Part shown: one piece after another, positions 24,398 through 38,387 of the stretch
Layout: every line of letters begins with the position of its first letter
Numbering within the stretch: the stretch's first letter is position 1
DNA from: Endocalyx cinctus
Taxonomy: Eukaryota > Ascomycota > Sordariomycetes > Amphisphaeriales > Apiosporaceae
Reading direction: 5' to 3'
DNA: 64,000 bases
NCBI GenBank assembly: GCA_001600455.1
Contig: BCKC01000001.1
Span: forward strand, 3,250,441-3,314,440
Translations under genes and position numbers: made by a program
The notes under the pieces: generated by a model
What the model was told of the DNA's origin: nothing
What the model saw: the letters and a program-made list of their open reading frames with translations, nothing else
Databases searched by the model: none

Positions 24398-27300
24398 CCA
24401 CATTTATCAAAGGATTCAGGGAATAGTAGGAATGTATGTATGTATGTGTATGTATGTATATTCGCGTATGACTGAGATAGGGAGAGTCGAGCGAGGCAAA
24501 GAGTGAGGAATCCAAAAATAAATCACGGGCTGCAGGTAAAATACCACTACCTACGATTATGTCTCCTAAAGAGGATAAAATATCATTCCCGTCTTGGGAA
24601 TGCTCATCCAAGTGGTGAAACGCACGTTGGAAGTGTTACACGATTTTAGAAATATAATCAATCATAAAGTGAAAGGGTGCGGAGTTAATATAAATTTTTC
24701 TTTTCTTTTTCTCACGTTGGTATATACTACTTTGAGATAGAAATAGAAACAATGGCCAACAGGTTACGTGGGGGCTACAGAAAAAAAAAAGATAATACAG
24801 AAGTAAAGGGATCGCAATCGCATGTACGTTGAGGCAGTGTGGCGGCGAGATATGTATAGCATCCTTCTTACGGCATTGGGCGCAACGTAGGTACCGGTTC
24901 CTATTGGACAACTCGGCATTTCTTTTTTTTTTTTTTTCTCTCTCTTCATACTGAGATCCCTTTTCGGTGCTGTGGTACAAATATAGGATAAACGTATATT
25001 TTCTTTTTTTTTTTCTAATACGGTATGATAGTCGACGTTTTGGGGAAAGCCCTACGCGAGTAAGAAAGACACTTTGACATATATCCCCTATTCGACGCCC
25101 TTCATCCAGGAAAAGGAGAGGGAAAGGGAGAGATGGAGAGAGAAGAATAAAGAATGAGGCCAAGAACCAATCCATTATTTTCCCGTCCCATCTATCGATA
25201 CAGTAAGAGAAAAGGAGAAAAAGCAGACCCAGCCGGGATACCCTTATCTTCCTCTCCTCTACTTTCATGTGTATGCCCGTCGCGTATGGACTTAGGAAGT
25301 TAGCTAGTATAGTTGGAGTTTCTATCCCGCGCCGGAGAGGAATTCAAGTCAATATTTAATAATTATCTTCCGAGTTGGCGTATTGTTATCATTATTATTA
25401 TTTTACTGATCTCCGTCCGCGCATATCTAACGTGTCTCCATTATCGTGCCTACTTTCCACACAAGGACACACATAATATAACAGAAAGAAAAAAGACGAT
25501 TGGAGGTTAGCCAATTCTTTTTTTTATTTTATTTCTTTTATTATTTGTTCAAAGGAGCCGTACATACATGAACCCAAAGTTTGGAACGCAACAGTTATAT
25601 GTATGTACGTGTATGTACGTTATGTGTGGGGTTTCGCCTCCCGCCCCCCCTTTTTCCCTCTCTTTCTTTCTCCTTCTGGTTGACTGCGTTCGGAGAGGTA
25701 TCAATACCGTCCATCACTTACTGAGCTTTCATACCTGCATCACTTACTACTACCGAAAAAAATAAAAATTGATGATCGTTCGTCGTAGTTGTTTTTTCGC
25801 TTCGATATTTTTAATTTTAACAGGTGGGTGGCAAGCAAGAATGTCATGACAGACAGGAACGGGCAGGTAAGAAAAAAAAAAAAGAAGGGTTTGGATAAAG
25901 AATCATCCTAGATTGCCATTGACACATATGCATTATGGGTTGAATTGAGTTTTCCCCTCCCCTTCTGCTCCCGCTATTCATCCACCCGGAAAAAAAAAAA
26001 AGGACGTGTTCAGTTAACTGTTTCTTCCATGTTTCTGCCCTGTCTGTTCACCTGCATGGCGGTGGCATTTAGTTTTTTCTTCTTCCTCATTCTAGGTAAA
26101 CAGAAATTGATCGCGAGCTCAGAAATACGTTGGATCTCCGGTTTCCCCTGGTCTTTCTCCGCTCAACGTGTTCAAAGTGTGTATGTGATGAACTGGTTAC
26201 ACAACGCAGACGCAGGTGCCAGGAATATATTTTATTATTATTTTTATTGTATACACAAGAAATTTTTTTTTAAACGAGTATTAGTCACTATCACATAAAC
26301 ATCAAATCCTGATCCTGGCTTCTCATTCGCGATTCCTCGCCTTTTCGATCAGCCTCCTTACCCACCCCCTTTTTTTTCCCTTTCCTCTTTTTGAGTGTCA
26401 GGGAGGAAGAGGCACGGCAACAGCCTGACGAGCATTGCAGGTTGACAATTTTTTTTCTTGTTCTTACTCACTGTAATCCTCTTCCGGTTGACGGCAGCAC
26501 GGCAGTAAGGTAGTAACAGCAAGGAGGTAACAGCAAGTGACGGTAAGGAACATGGGGGGGCAAGAGAAAAAGAAATATTACTTACATATCTACCTCTGCT
26601 GTGATCTACCCTTGCGTTGTATCGTAAGAGCTACTTTGCTTACCTACCTACCTCCCTGGCTACTATATCTATAATACCTACGTACTCGTTGTCTCTTTTT
26701 TTTGTCTCCTACCTGCCTTTCTGCCACCCCCTGACGTGATATGATGACGGTGTCGTATTATACTTAGTAGTGGTAGCAGTAGTAATATTAACACGTGGGA
26801 AAGGGTATATATTATTATTATGAGAAATAATCTTTTATTTATTTATTTATCTCACTCTCCTTAGAAACGCACGAATCAGAATTCTCGAAAATGAAATAAG
26901 AAGAACAATACCTTTTTTTTATTTGGTCGAAGGAAAAATAGAATATTTTACATTTTCGTCCAGCGAATTTATTTCAGAAATTACCGCCCCCGAGTACCGA
27001 TGTATACCCGTTGTCGATGATGATCCTTACCGGTAAACTGATTTCGCTTTATAGTATACACGTTTCTCTGCCGATCGTCGATTTGCCAATACCCGAAAAC
27101 GCGTGTCTTCGTTGAATCCTTCATGCGAGAGAGAGGCTGGCTGGGCTGGACTGGGCTGGCTAGCTAACTGACCAACCATGTCATGTATCTATCTATCTAC
27201 CTGGATCTTCCTTTGGAATTTTCATGATATAGTTTTATATACATACGTACGAGTTTACACGGCAGCGATGAAGATTTGAATGAAGGATTGGGCAAATTTA

Positions 27301-29500
27301 CCACGTCGTTGGGGATGATAGTAGTCAAAGGATTGTATTGATACTATCTAAGACACCTTGCTTGCATCTACGCATCGAACCTACGTACTTCCGGCCGCCA
27401 CAACTACTCTTACAGTACAACAGTAATATGCATGGTCTTTTTCTTATCCTGGGAGTGTGTCTTTGTGGAGGGGGGGAAGGATGAGACTAGGGGGCTGATT
27501 AAGTAGGTTAGTGCTTAGGTACGTGCTATATGGGTATATGATTGTCATCTCATCTACGTAGTATATGTAGTGTACATATAGTATACTGTAAGTAAGCGAT
27601 GCTTAAGCACAGAGCGCTGTCAAATAAATATTATGGAATGAGAAAAAAGAGGGTGAGGGTGATCAGAACGAAGGAAGAAAGACAGGAAAGTAAAAAATTT
27701 GGTTCGATCCGCAGCCAACCGCGGAAGAGAAAAAGAAAAAGAAAATAAGAGAACCTTGTCTGGGTTTTCTATTTGCTGATTTTTCTGATAATCAGAAGGA
27801 AAATAAAATAAAATATTCTACATAATAAAAAGAAGCCGAGTATTTATTTGAAAGTATGAAAACAGAAACAACAAAAAGAGAGAGAGAGGTACATAAGTTG
27901 CGCATGCGGCAGAAGGGTGGAGATTGATTCAGGTGGAAATCGGCCCTTCAGGCTAAAACGGTGATGCAGCAACAGGCAAGTTATTTGCTTCCTACTATTA
28001 GAGAATATGATTATGTACATATGTACGGAGTATATTGTATATGCATGTACATGTATATTGTATATTCCGTATGTATAATAAAGCCTTGTCCTCCTTTTTT
28101 TTTTTTTTTATCTTAACGCAGTATCTTCTCATCTCGGCAAGAGAGATTCAAATTTCAGCTAAACCCAACCGGTCAATAATAAATCTTCCGTAAATATTCA
28201 AAGAGGAATAGTGTCCGTGAATTCTTTGAAACTTCATCGTTGGAAAGATAGCGAAATGTTGACGGTTTCTTCCTTTTTTTTTTTTTTTTATAAACAAGGA
28301 TATGATGACAGGGGGCGGAGTTAATAAAGCCTCATGGTATCCTCCAACCCCAGATCAACGTTTAAAAAATCCCTGTACGGTGTTCGTATACTTTACTTGC
28401 ACATGGCTATGGCTAAGTAACTGGGATAAAAAGAAAAGAGAGAGAGAGAGAGAAAAGAGAATAAGTAATACCTAATAAGTAGTACATACTGCATATACAT
28501 AGTAATAATAATATGATGCAGTTCGATAGCCGCCAACATTTTCATGTACGTATATGTAATGAGTAATGAGTAATGAAAGAGAAAGCGGTGATTATTGATC
28601 TGTCACTGCCGACGAGACCTATCACATCATATCTCAAGCGGCAACAATCGACTTTCTTATCACAATTATAGTCTTGGCAACTATGTCGTTTATAGCTGCT
28701 TTGGGTAGGTAGTTAGTTCGACTATGTACACCACACGAGATAGGTATACTTTGTAAGGAAGCAGGCTGTAAGTAGTAGTTGGGGGTTTCGAAATCGTAGG
28801 ATACGATAATGAATATCTTTTTCTTCTTGTGTTTCTTAGCTACTCCAATATCATTCTCACTTTTGTATTTAAGCAGCATCAGTAGAAGCGAAAGAGGTTG
28901 CTGCATATATTAGTACATAAAATATATATGTACGATAATATATATGTTCCTAATAATACCCACGACTAGAGCGAAAATTGGTGAATTCTATATGTATATA
29001 TATGTGTGTACATAATGTAGTTGTGTTGCGTTGCGTAGCGTTACCTTTTGCGGTGGGAGGGTTACCATGTTCTGGAAGGCTGGCTAAATTGAAAAGACAG
29101 GAGCATGAGCATTCTGACAGGTCCTTTATTTTCTTTTTTAATTTTTAATTCTTAATTTTTCCCCCCTTCCCCCCCTTTTACCGTTCCATCGCTTATGTGT
29201 TTTTTTACGTTTCTTCTGTAACAGAAAACCAAAACAAAACATGTTACGCTATACATGACAGGTCTGCATTCTCTGCGTTACCTCGTACCAAGTCCCCGAA
29301 CAGAAAGGCTACCGTAGTTTGTTACGCGGATCCCAAGGAGCCGGAAGAGAATCTGGGGGGAGTTACCACCATACGACCCTCTCTCTCGAGAGACTCGAGT
29401 AATAAAATAGGGCTGCGTTAGTTTATCTGGACGGGCGACGGTGCAGACGTATCGGTTGTCATGTCATGCCATGTCATGTAAAATATAATTATATGTACGA

Positions 29501-29501
<1 letters not shown>

Positions 29502-29536
<35 letters not shown>
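29502..29536. repeat. (AT)n dinucleotide repeat, about 17 units
   Basis: An uninterrupted AT run of about 35 bases, self-complementary and able to extrude as a cruciform. Confidence 0.9.
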
Positions 29537-29541
<5 letters not shown>

Positions 29542-30392
29542 GTGTATGTATGAACGCATGTACGCAATGTATGAAGAACTGTTTGTTGCTTTACTTAGAA
29601 GCGGGAAAGGAGGGGTGATGATTGAATTAATTTGAGGTGAATTATGTCATTGGTTGAATCACCACTACTTTTCTCGATTTTATTTTAATTCTTTTATTTT
29701 AATTTCTTATTTTCGAATCGTTTTACTTGCTGAAGATTAAATTTATCTTTTTTTAAGTGGTGTAATATACCGCGGCTTATGTCAAAAATCCAAAATGTCT
29801 TTTATTAGAATCAACTCTTCTTGAGTTTTAAACCTATGATATGCGATGGGTGTGTGTATACATACTTGTAGATGTGTGTGTGGGTATGATTTTTTGAAAG
29901 ATGAATCCTAGTTTGTAAACTATTCAGGAATGGAGGGGATGTAGACGTTATTCCCGTACGATCATGACTCGCCAAAAAAGACAAAGATCCTTGTAACGGC
30001 TAAGGCATTTTCTGTTTTGTTTTTATACTTGTATATATTCTGTACGTATGTATCTACACTATAACTATTAGGTACCTATGTATGCGCACTACCTATTTGT
30101 TTATTCCTTGGGGCTAAGTATAATAGCTTCTAGTATAGGTTATACTACCACACAAGCATTCAAGTAGGATGATCATTTTCGGAAATATTTTCGTGCACAA
30201 TACTACCGCCTACAGGTACCTATACTAGGTAGTGTAGACGCGGGAGTATCCTTCTGTCGCTAGCATTATGACATTCACTCATTTAAGTTAAAAGTGATGG
30301 AGGGTACGCGGAACTACACTGCAACATATAAGCTTAAAGTGGTACGGAATAGAAGCGGCAGCTAACCCAAGACATGGTGGATTGAGTGAAAA

Positions 30393-30410
30393 GGGGGGGG
30401 GAGGGGGGGG
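30393..30410 (+). repeat. Poly-G tract
   Basis: Nine and then eight G residues separated by one A, followed by an A run. It lies in the gene desert and could form a quadruplex with neighbouring G runs. Confidence 0.8.
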
Positions 30411-32950
30411 AAAAATAATGTAACGTCCTTCTTAACTAGGACCTCGGACCGACGCAACTTGGTTGAAGATATCCAATCAGACCATCAAATCTACTTTAAG
30501 TAATGGGGTATTCAGTTACCACTCAGTTAATCGCGAATACTGCGTCATGCAACTGTCATTCATCTTTTTTTTTTTTGGTGCAGTTTATCATCTTTCACAT
30601 ATCCTGATGTTTGTCAATCATGATATCTTCAGTCTCTATACTTAAGTAGCAATATATATATCAGCATTTTCATCCGCGTCGTATTAGGAAGAGTTGATAC
30701 TCAAAAACCTTTCTTCATTTTTTTTTTGTTTTTGGCTCCGAAGGATTCTAGCAGTAAAGTATGTTCTACAGGGACGTTGTCTTGTAACTTCATGCCGAGA
30801 TACCGGTGTGAAAGACGCGCCAGTATTGTACATCGACTTGAGTCTCATGCATGGTCCCCGCATCGCTTAATCCTCTTGGGGTTTTTTTTATCATCATCGC
30901 ATGATCTTAAGGCACAGTAGAATATGCTTTTCTTTTTTTTTTTGTCTTATTCTTTCTTGCCTCTTGTCATGATTCTATCTCTACGCGTATGTCATTTCCT
31001 CATTGCCTGCCTAGATGGATACCTGCTGTTAGGCGTGATATAGGTACTGTACGTAATGTGACCCCGTTCTTAATATGGATCATCGAGTAGCGTACGTACA
31101 TATATGTCTCTGCACACTTGTCGTAGAGGAAAAGTATAGTGGCATTAGAGGTAACTGCAAAATAAGCCTCTTACACAACAGACGTTTCGCAATGAAATCG
31201 AGGCTTGCAGACGCAAGGCACCCGGTGTTACCGTATCTCTATACTATACCACTTGTTACAAGCTTTGGCTTTCCGGGGTCCCATGGTAAGGGTAGCGCAC
31301 CAAGGCTCTCCTCTCCAAGCTCCGTTCTGCCTGTGACGTGGTCAGCAGAAGACGGAGATCTGATGACACACCAACAAACAACTTTTTGAGAAACGCCACC
31401 AACGCTTGTCACTCCGTCTACCTCGCGAAATCAAACATTTTAAGGTCGCATACCGATTCAGTTTTAATGCCTGGCACTTTCTCTAGTCGGGGTCCGTTAA
31501 AAAAAAAAAAGAGAGAAGATAAGAAGTGCATATCACACATATGCGTTTTTGGAGACCTTTTTTTTCTTCCCCCCCTTGACTTTAGTTAACGTGATGCCGT
31601 GTAAATAATATCGCACGTGAACTTGTACATTTTTCTTAGTCGGCGGGTACATATCGTGCGTGCTTGGTCAGAGCTCACTCAGATTTACGATGTGATAAGG
31701 AAAATTAACATCTGGACGTTTAAGCGGAAAGCCAAGCCTTTATACCCCTGCTCTCCCACTGCTGTTTCTACGTAAAAGGGAATTCAAATTCATGTCCAAT
31801 CCAAAGACTGAGGATGAAATGACGCGTCAGTTCGATAATAGATTCAGACCTCAAAGCATCTTACTACGATATGCGTCGAGGCGTCGGCAGTATCGGCTAT
31901 TATGTTTCTTAATAGTTGTAGATATATCAGAAACAGAAGATAGCTGGAAACTTAGCGTATATGTAGCCCTTTTCTTTCACCTTAATACCGAAAACATCAC
32001 GCTCCCTCCCCTCCTCTCTTAAAAAACCCATAGGGAAAAAAAATAAAGTATTTCAAGGGCTAAATAAGATGTAACGAAGACAATAACTAGACAAAGAAAA
32101 AAGGGGAAAATATACGTATACATGGTAGTGTACAAATCAAGATTGAACTAGGATCTACCTAGCGCAAGCATTTTGCTCCGTCGACGGCTACCACAGTAGA
32201 TCACGTTGCAGCCGGTCATCAGAGCCGAGATAACTACGATCAGTAAACTGCCCCCTGCGCTCCCCCGGACATACTTCCTCAAACGGGGTTAGCCTCGTAA
32301 ACCGCTATGCAAGTCTTTTTTTTTCGTCTTCGACTTGCCAGAAACGGGGGGTTTAAAAAAAAAAAAAGAAGTATTGAAAGGAAATAATAAAAAAAAGTAT
32401 ACATGCATACACCACGTACACTACACCATATACATACGTACATACCCTGGAAGAAACTGGGGTTCTATCTTTTTTATTCCTTTACTATGTATTTAGTTTT
32501 TCTTGACCTTAAGACGTAAAAGTTTGGTTGAGAAAAACATGGGTACTGTATGTATGTAACTTAGGGGCGTGAGAGATAGATAGTGAATGGAGATGAAAAT
32601 CGCCCGTTACGACGTCTTTAACGTTCAAGAGTTTGGTTATCATTTTATCTCTTTCTCTAATTAGTGTATAATTCAACCTGTCAAATTCTCCAGAGCGGTA
32701 ATGATCTTTCAACCGAAAACCGTCTTTTCGTACGTGTACGTATGTATGCACGTACTTGTACAGTACGTATACTAGTATACACCAGCCTGACCAGTACCTT
32801 GTTGAGTTAAATATCGCGTTTCTTCGTTTCATCGATCGTATCCGTATCCGGTACGGTCTCCGAACTCCTACAGGATCTTTGCGGCGCTCGTTGTCCCCCC
32901 TGAAGGCATCTTAATCTGCCCTTAATCTGCCGCGATCTTGTATTGTACAC

Positions 32951-33000
32951 TTACTATGTACAAGTACACAGTCGCGTAGCGTAGTTAGTGTACATAGTAA
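32951..33000. repeat. 12-bp perfect inverted repeat
   Basis: TTACTATGTACA at 32951-32962 is the exact reverse complement of 32989-33000, with a 26-nt loop. It is part of a family of TGTAC/GTACA-rich words scattered through the desert. Confidence 0.7.
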
Positions 33001-33246
33001 AATATACCAATATAGCATGGCCTAATAAGCTATATCTAATTTACTACACTACATAACACATTATGGTCCCTTTCTGCTTTTCCGTGGTTCTTTAAGCGAT
33101 CCCCCACCTCACGGTGAAGTTCACCCTTGCACATACATACCCAACATGCATATATTACATCCGAATTGTGGTTTGACATAGCTTTCTGTCAAAAGACGGA
33201 AAATTAAAGCCAAAAAGAAAAAAAAAAAAGGAAAACGGCAAGGGGT

Positions 33247-33290
33247 ATGATAATGATAATGATGACGACGACGATGATGATGATGATGAT
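33247..33290 (+). repeat. (GAT/GAC)n trinucleotide repeat
   Basis: About 14 imperfect units of ATG, ATA and ACG type. A TTC repeat follows at 33571-33592. Confidence 0.8.
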
Positions 33291-34209
33291 GCACGTCGTC
33301 GTTTTGGAGAGAGAAAGGGAAAGAGAGCTCGCGGGGCACTACATCGCTCAACTGAACAGACGAGCGAGTAACCTCCCTGTCAAATGACCGCCCACTTCGG
33401 TCGTAAGCTCATTCATTCTTCCCGTTTTTTTCGTGTAAAGTTTTATGATACTATTTTGCGCTTCTGAACAAAAAGACGTTGCTTAAAGGTCCACTATATA
33501 TTCTTTCGTCACAATTGTTTAAACCTGTTATGCATTCCGTGTTCCCGGGAAGATTGATGATAACTTTTTTTTCTTCTTCTTCTTCTTCTTCTTTGACTAT
33601 TACACATAACATTTGGCAATACAAGGACCTAGACCAGACCCCGTGCAAGCTCCATCCCCGGACATGAAGAGTTTCCTCGATTTACAGGTACGACTCGACA
33701 AGGATTGGCTGCTCGGTTGGGAATATATTAATCGACCAGTATAGCCATTAAGCCGACCGTGTTAAGGTCAGGGTTCTTCTGCTTTATTGTTATCCGTTAT
33801 GTTATGAGTTTGGACCTCAATATCTCGTCCTACCGGTCTCCACATTTTTATTACTGCTTTATTTCTTTCTCTCCCTCAGTATTGCATGTCATTACTCAAT
33901 TTCCATCCAATATTATTCTGTAAAAAAGAAAATGCCGAATTACTCGTACTCGCGTTACGCTGATTAGTTTGGTCTTTGCTTTTTTTTTTTTTTTTTTTTC
34001 TCCTTCTCTTGATGACGCAGGGGTAAGGTCTATAAAAATATGTTGGTGCGTATTGATGGTTATCGTACATTTTAGTAAAACATAACGTATCACATCTCGA
34101 AGTTTTCATTAATCTGCTCAAAATACAAAGGAACGGGCGCGAGCCGCTTTCTATCTCTTGTACAAGAGTAAATACCTGTTTTTATCTTGCTAATTAAGTG
34201 GTAAAAAAA

Positions 34210-34285
34210 AAAAGGGGGGGGGGGGGGGGNGGGGGGNAGNAGTTGTTTTGCGNGACCAAGCTTTTTGTCCTGTTTCCGCTTCGCC

Positions 34286-34311
<26 letters not shown>
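34210..34311 (+). repeat. Poorly resolved poly-A/poly-G/poly-A stretch with N bases
   Basis: An A run, then a G run broken by N at 34230 and 34237, further N at 34240 and 34253, and a 26-nt A run at 34286-34311. The N calls show sequencing or assembly trouble, so lengths here are unreliable. Confidence 0.85.
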
Positions 34312-34316
<5 letters not shown>

Positions 34317-37300
34317 ACGTAAATACGGTTTATGTTGTGTTGTGGGGTTAACTGATGGTCGTTCGTTGAGTAAAAACGAACTGCCAGGCCCGATGGAGAA
34401 AACGGCTCGAGAACCTGCATCTTTGACTGCCGTTGGGCAATCTGCCCTACCAACCGTGACCGTTAAGGGGCGCAACGCGACTACGCCATGTGGTTGGATA
34501 TAATGGATGGCAGTATACAAGAGAAAAAAAAAATGAGAACCGTAATTTGCGAGCTCGCGGACACTGTCCAATGTAATAATAATATTATTATTGTTTTTTT
34601 CTCACTTTCGTAGAATCCTTTCTTTTTGCTTGCGTAACGCGAGATTTCGGATCTTTTCCCGTGCAATGACGAACGCCCTTGTTCTTCACGTTGGTTAAAA
34701 GCCCCCGTGGCGCGGCGTGATTTCTAGTGTACACTAAGGTTCGTCCAAGTGTATAAAAAAAAAGTCTTAATACAGGATATTAAGAGAGGTTATCGCCTGA
34801 TCTGCTGAACTTAAATATATCATGTCGAGGCGTTTCTTTTCGGGTAATTAACTTAAGTTGATACAAACATGACACACATATCTAAGGAGAGTACTGGGAA
34901 ACGAAACGGTATCATTTAGGAGCTGTGGAGAAGAGTTTAGGTAACATCGAAACATAGCGGCGAAGTCAATTCAATTTTTATTTTTATTTTTATTTTTTTG
35001 ACCCTTTGATCTTTAGCCCTCACGGAGACTCGCTATTTCAGTACAAGTACCAAACAAAAATGATAGACCCGAAGGGCCAGTGAGAACGAAGTAACAGGAA
35101 TATATGATATGCATACCACAGTAGTAATAACTCGGCTCGCGAGTGTGGACGTACAGTAGTAGGTAGTGTGTTAAATTCTATTTTAAACACAAATTATTTC
35201 ATTTAGCCCACCACCATTACATTAGCTACTGCGACCATGGAAAAGACGAACGAACTATCGAATGAGAAAGCGATCGCAAGTGCGCGTGTTCATATATTCT
35301 TGAAAAGAGTCCACCGTAAGGCAGAAAGAAGGAAAAACAACGCACTTAAGCTAGGATAAACTGAACACAGCCAAGGTAGAAAGATAAAATAAAATAAAAT
35401 AAATCACGGGATGGTGAATGAATCAGACTCGAGGGCTATGTAAGCTGGTCTTGAGTAAGCTCACTGGTAGGGCCCTGCCAGCCTGCCAGCCTGCATGGGT
35501 TTTTACTAATAGACAGGTACTTTCTTAAGTAATATACTTACTTTACCTATCGGCAAAAAAGTAACCTAGCAGTCTTATAAGTTATAGCTCTTTATTATTA
35601 TTTTTTTTGTCACGATTTCCTCCAATCAAGATTACTTTCCCTGTGGAAAATACCCATGACAGCGGCAGGATTTTTGGTCTCCAATGCGGCTGCTGCGCCG
35701 ATTACCGCCACGATTAGGTTAGTTGAACTAGGGGGTGGGTTAATGTCTGTCTACACAGTACTGTGTACAAGTACGCAAATAGGTGGTGGTGGTGTAGGGG
35801 AAGCCTATGAGGAGGAATAAAATGAAGAATAAGAGGAGGAGAGGAAAAGGAGGGGGAGGGAACCGCATTTTTCGAGATTTTGTCGAGTTAAAGAAAAGCT
35901 AATATGTATCATTCTTTCTATTCTATCCATCCACCTATTGTATCTATTATACGTATTTCTCTTTCTCTATTCTTATCCACTCAAACGACTTACATACATA
36001 TTGTAGGCTATCTTCTTCTAGCGTACTATTTTCTTTAGAGGGTTAATTATTACCGAATGCAGCCTGATTTTTTTTTTTTTTTTTTTGTAAAAGTTGTGAT
36101 ACCCTCCGATATATGACATGGCCCCTCGAAGTGGCCTGGGTGGCGTGCTGGGTTTGCCCATGAAGTCAATCGTTGTGGAGCTTTTACTAGGCATATTGAT
36201 CCAAATCGGGAATGTGGTCAAAGAAGGTAAAAAGTATACGTAGTGATCTATCTATACTTTCTCTCTCTTTTCTCTTTTCTCTCTTCTAAGCCTTGCTCGT
36301 GAACTCTCGTCAAGATCATATACATATATAGTTTACGTACATACTGCATACACGCACAGTATATTCCGATCAGTGACGAACGCATCCTGCATCCTTTATA
36401 GACACTAATAACCGAACCACATGTCTATGGTAATGACGTGACAAGATGATTCTTTTTTTTTTTCCCTTTTGATTATTCATTATGCTTGAATAGTTGTCAC
36501 ACGGGTAATTTTTTGTCTTTTTATCGCTGTACTTGTAATACTTCATCTCCGATTTTTCTCCTTCGCCAGGTATTGTATTTTATTTTATGTTTAAGTCTGA
36601 TTTGGTTGATAATTTGCGACCAAGTTGACCGGCTAACTGAAGTAAGATATATACTTGATCAAATGCCTACCATAAAATAATAATATATAGATGTATTTAT
36701 CGTTTCTAGTTTATCCTCTTATCTAATTTTGGTTTGTAGACCGAGTAGTGTATTAAAATATCGGATCATATTTAATATTTTACTATTTTATCTCGTTTTA
36801 ATATTTAATATTTCATATTTTATATCTCAATGTTTTACTTGATGGTCATGGCTTATAACGGGAATGCTGCGGCGGCTACAAAGTACGCTATCTAGCAGCC
36901 TACCTAGCACCTAGGTAGTTACTACACGTACATACACTACGATATACTACGTATACGCAGTACTTGTACATACGAAGTAGTATACATATACATTCAAGGT
37001 GGGCTACACCAAGTACTTAAGCCAGACTTGGACAAAAAGAGCCTGTCAAAAAGACAAGGATTAACGATGCGTGCACCTTTTGGCGAAGCGAGCTTACTGG
37101 ATCCCCGCTTAGTCCCCGGTCGATAGCAATCTCGTGAACCGATGTTTAAGTCTACACACCCTTGTCAAGTCATCTCTCTCTCTCTTTTTTTCCTATTATT
37201 ATTTCTATCGTTTTTTTTTTTGCCCTGCTTGTTTCTGATTCTAATACCAATGTAGAAATATCCCACGGCTTTTAATGCAATAGCGGGCCTTCTTTTGTAC

Positions 37301-37487
37301 ATTAGGGGAATACATAGCGTACAATAGTCGGAGGATTTTCCAACTTATCAAGGAAACCCTGGTAAGGATAAGCATTTAAGCATTGGTTAGAGGAGAATGA
37401 AAATGCCCACAAATATATATACATTATACGGATATATGTCTGTGATGAACTGAGTGTGTATATGAATGGGTGTACGAGTATGTATGG

Positions 37488-37520
<33 letters not shown>

Positions 37521-37525
37521 CGCGT
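37488..37525 (+). repeat. (TG)n(CG)n alternating purine-pyrimidine tract
   Basis: About 25 bases of GT repeat run directly into six CG steps, all alternating purine-pyrimidine. Such tracts can adopt Z-DNA under negative supercoiling. Confidence 0.85.
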
Positions 37526-38333
37526 TTGTAGTTTTTTAATGAACAAATCCCTGAATGGGCTCGCGCGTCGAAGGAAACTTAGGGCGATAATCTCTTCCCC
37601 GTGCCTCGATATACCTGAACCAAGCAAGGCCTTACCTGCCTACTCCGTCTCTCCGGCCCCCCCCCCCCCCCTCTATCCACCCACATTTTGACTTTTACGT
37701 AGGGTAGTGTACCATATCAGTCTTGTGTATGTAAGTAAGGTGAGTACACGTCTGGTTGACTGGTTTCCCTTGTCGTCATTCATGTTTTACCTATAAGAAA
37801 ATCATGGACAAGTATCTAATGTAAGTAGCTCAGCTCGTTTTGGGGGCGAAGGAAGGATGAAAATTAGTAACAATAATGTGTGTAAGTCTATACTGTGCGT
37901 ACACTATTGCGTAGTGTGATATATAGTATAATAGTCTTCTCCAGGTCCCTGTCAGACGGCAAACAAAGAAGGTTATTACTGGGGGGCGCGTTACCGTTTA
38001 CGTAGTATACAGATGAATATTTTATTTCTACTATGTACTATTATGTACGCATGTATATGTACTTTGGTCTAATTTGTCCTCCTATCTCGCAGCCAGACTT
38101 AGGCCCGGGCATGAGATCTCTTAATACCGTATTTATTTCATGGGTATCGTTTTTTTGTTTTGTTTTACTATTACGATAAGCTCGTCGAGTTATTGAAAGA
38201 ACGGGATCTGGTGAAAAATAAATAAATACGGGGCTTTTTAACTACGCTAGAACAAGACGTGGAAAGGCTGCCGGAAAGAGTAGAACGTAAAGGGTCCTCT
38301 CCTGATCCATTATCGACAACTCCCGGACAGAAT

Positions 38334-38335
<2 letters not shown>

Positions 38336-38387
<52 letters not shown>
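38336..38387 (+). repeat. 52-nt poly-C tract
   Basis: An uninterrupted run of 52 C residues about 850 bp before the NDT80-like start codon. A 15-nt C run lies at 37657-37671. The G-rich strand could form quadruplexes and the C strand an i-motif. Its length may also be an assembly artefact. Confidence 0.85.

Noticed and set aside
24341..24461. Possible CRISPR-like spaced repeats
   Set aside because: These are tetranucleotide microsatellites without unique spacers, in a eukaryotic genome.
24636..25268. 210-codon open frame on the minus strand in the desert
   Set aside because: It is built on CT-rich DNA; the product is runs of Phe, Leu, Lys and Arg without domain character.
27690..27712. GGTTCGATCC resembling a tRNA T-loop
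   Set aside because: The flanking bases do not pair as a T-stem and no acceptor or anticodon arms fit.
34210..34311. Long A/G/A homopolymer block as a biological signal
   Set aside because: The N calls indicate unreliable sequence, so no meaning is given to it.
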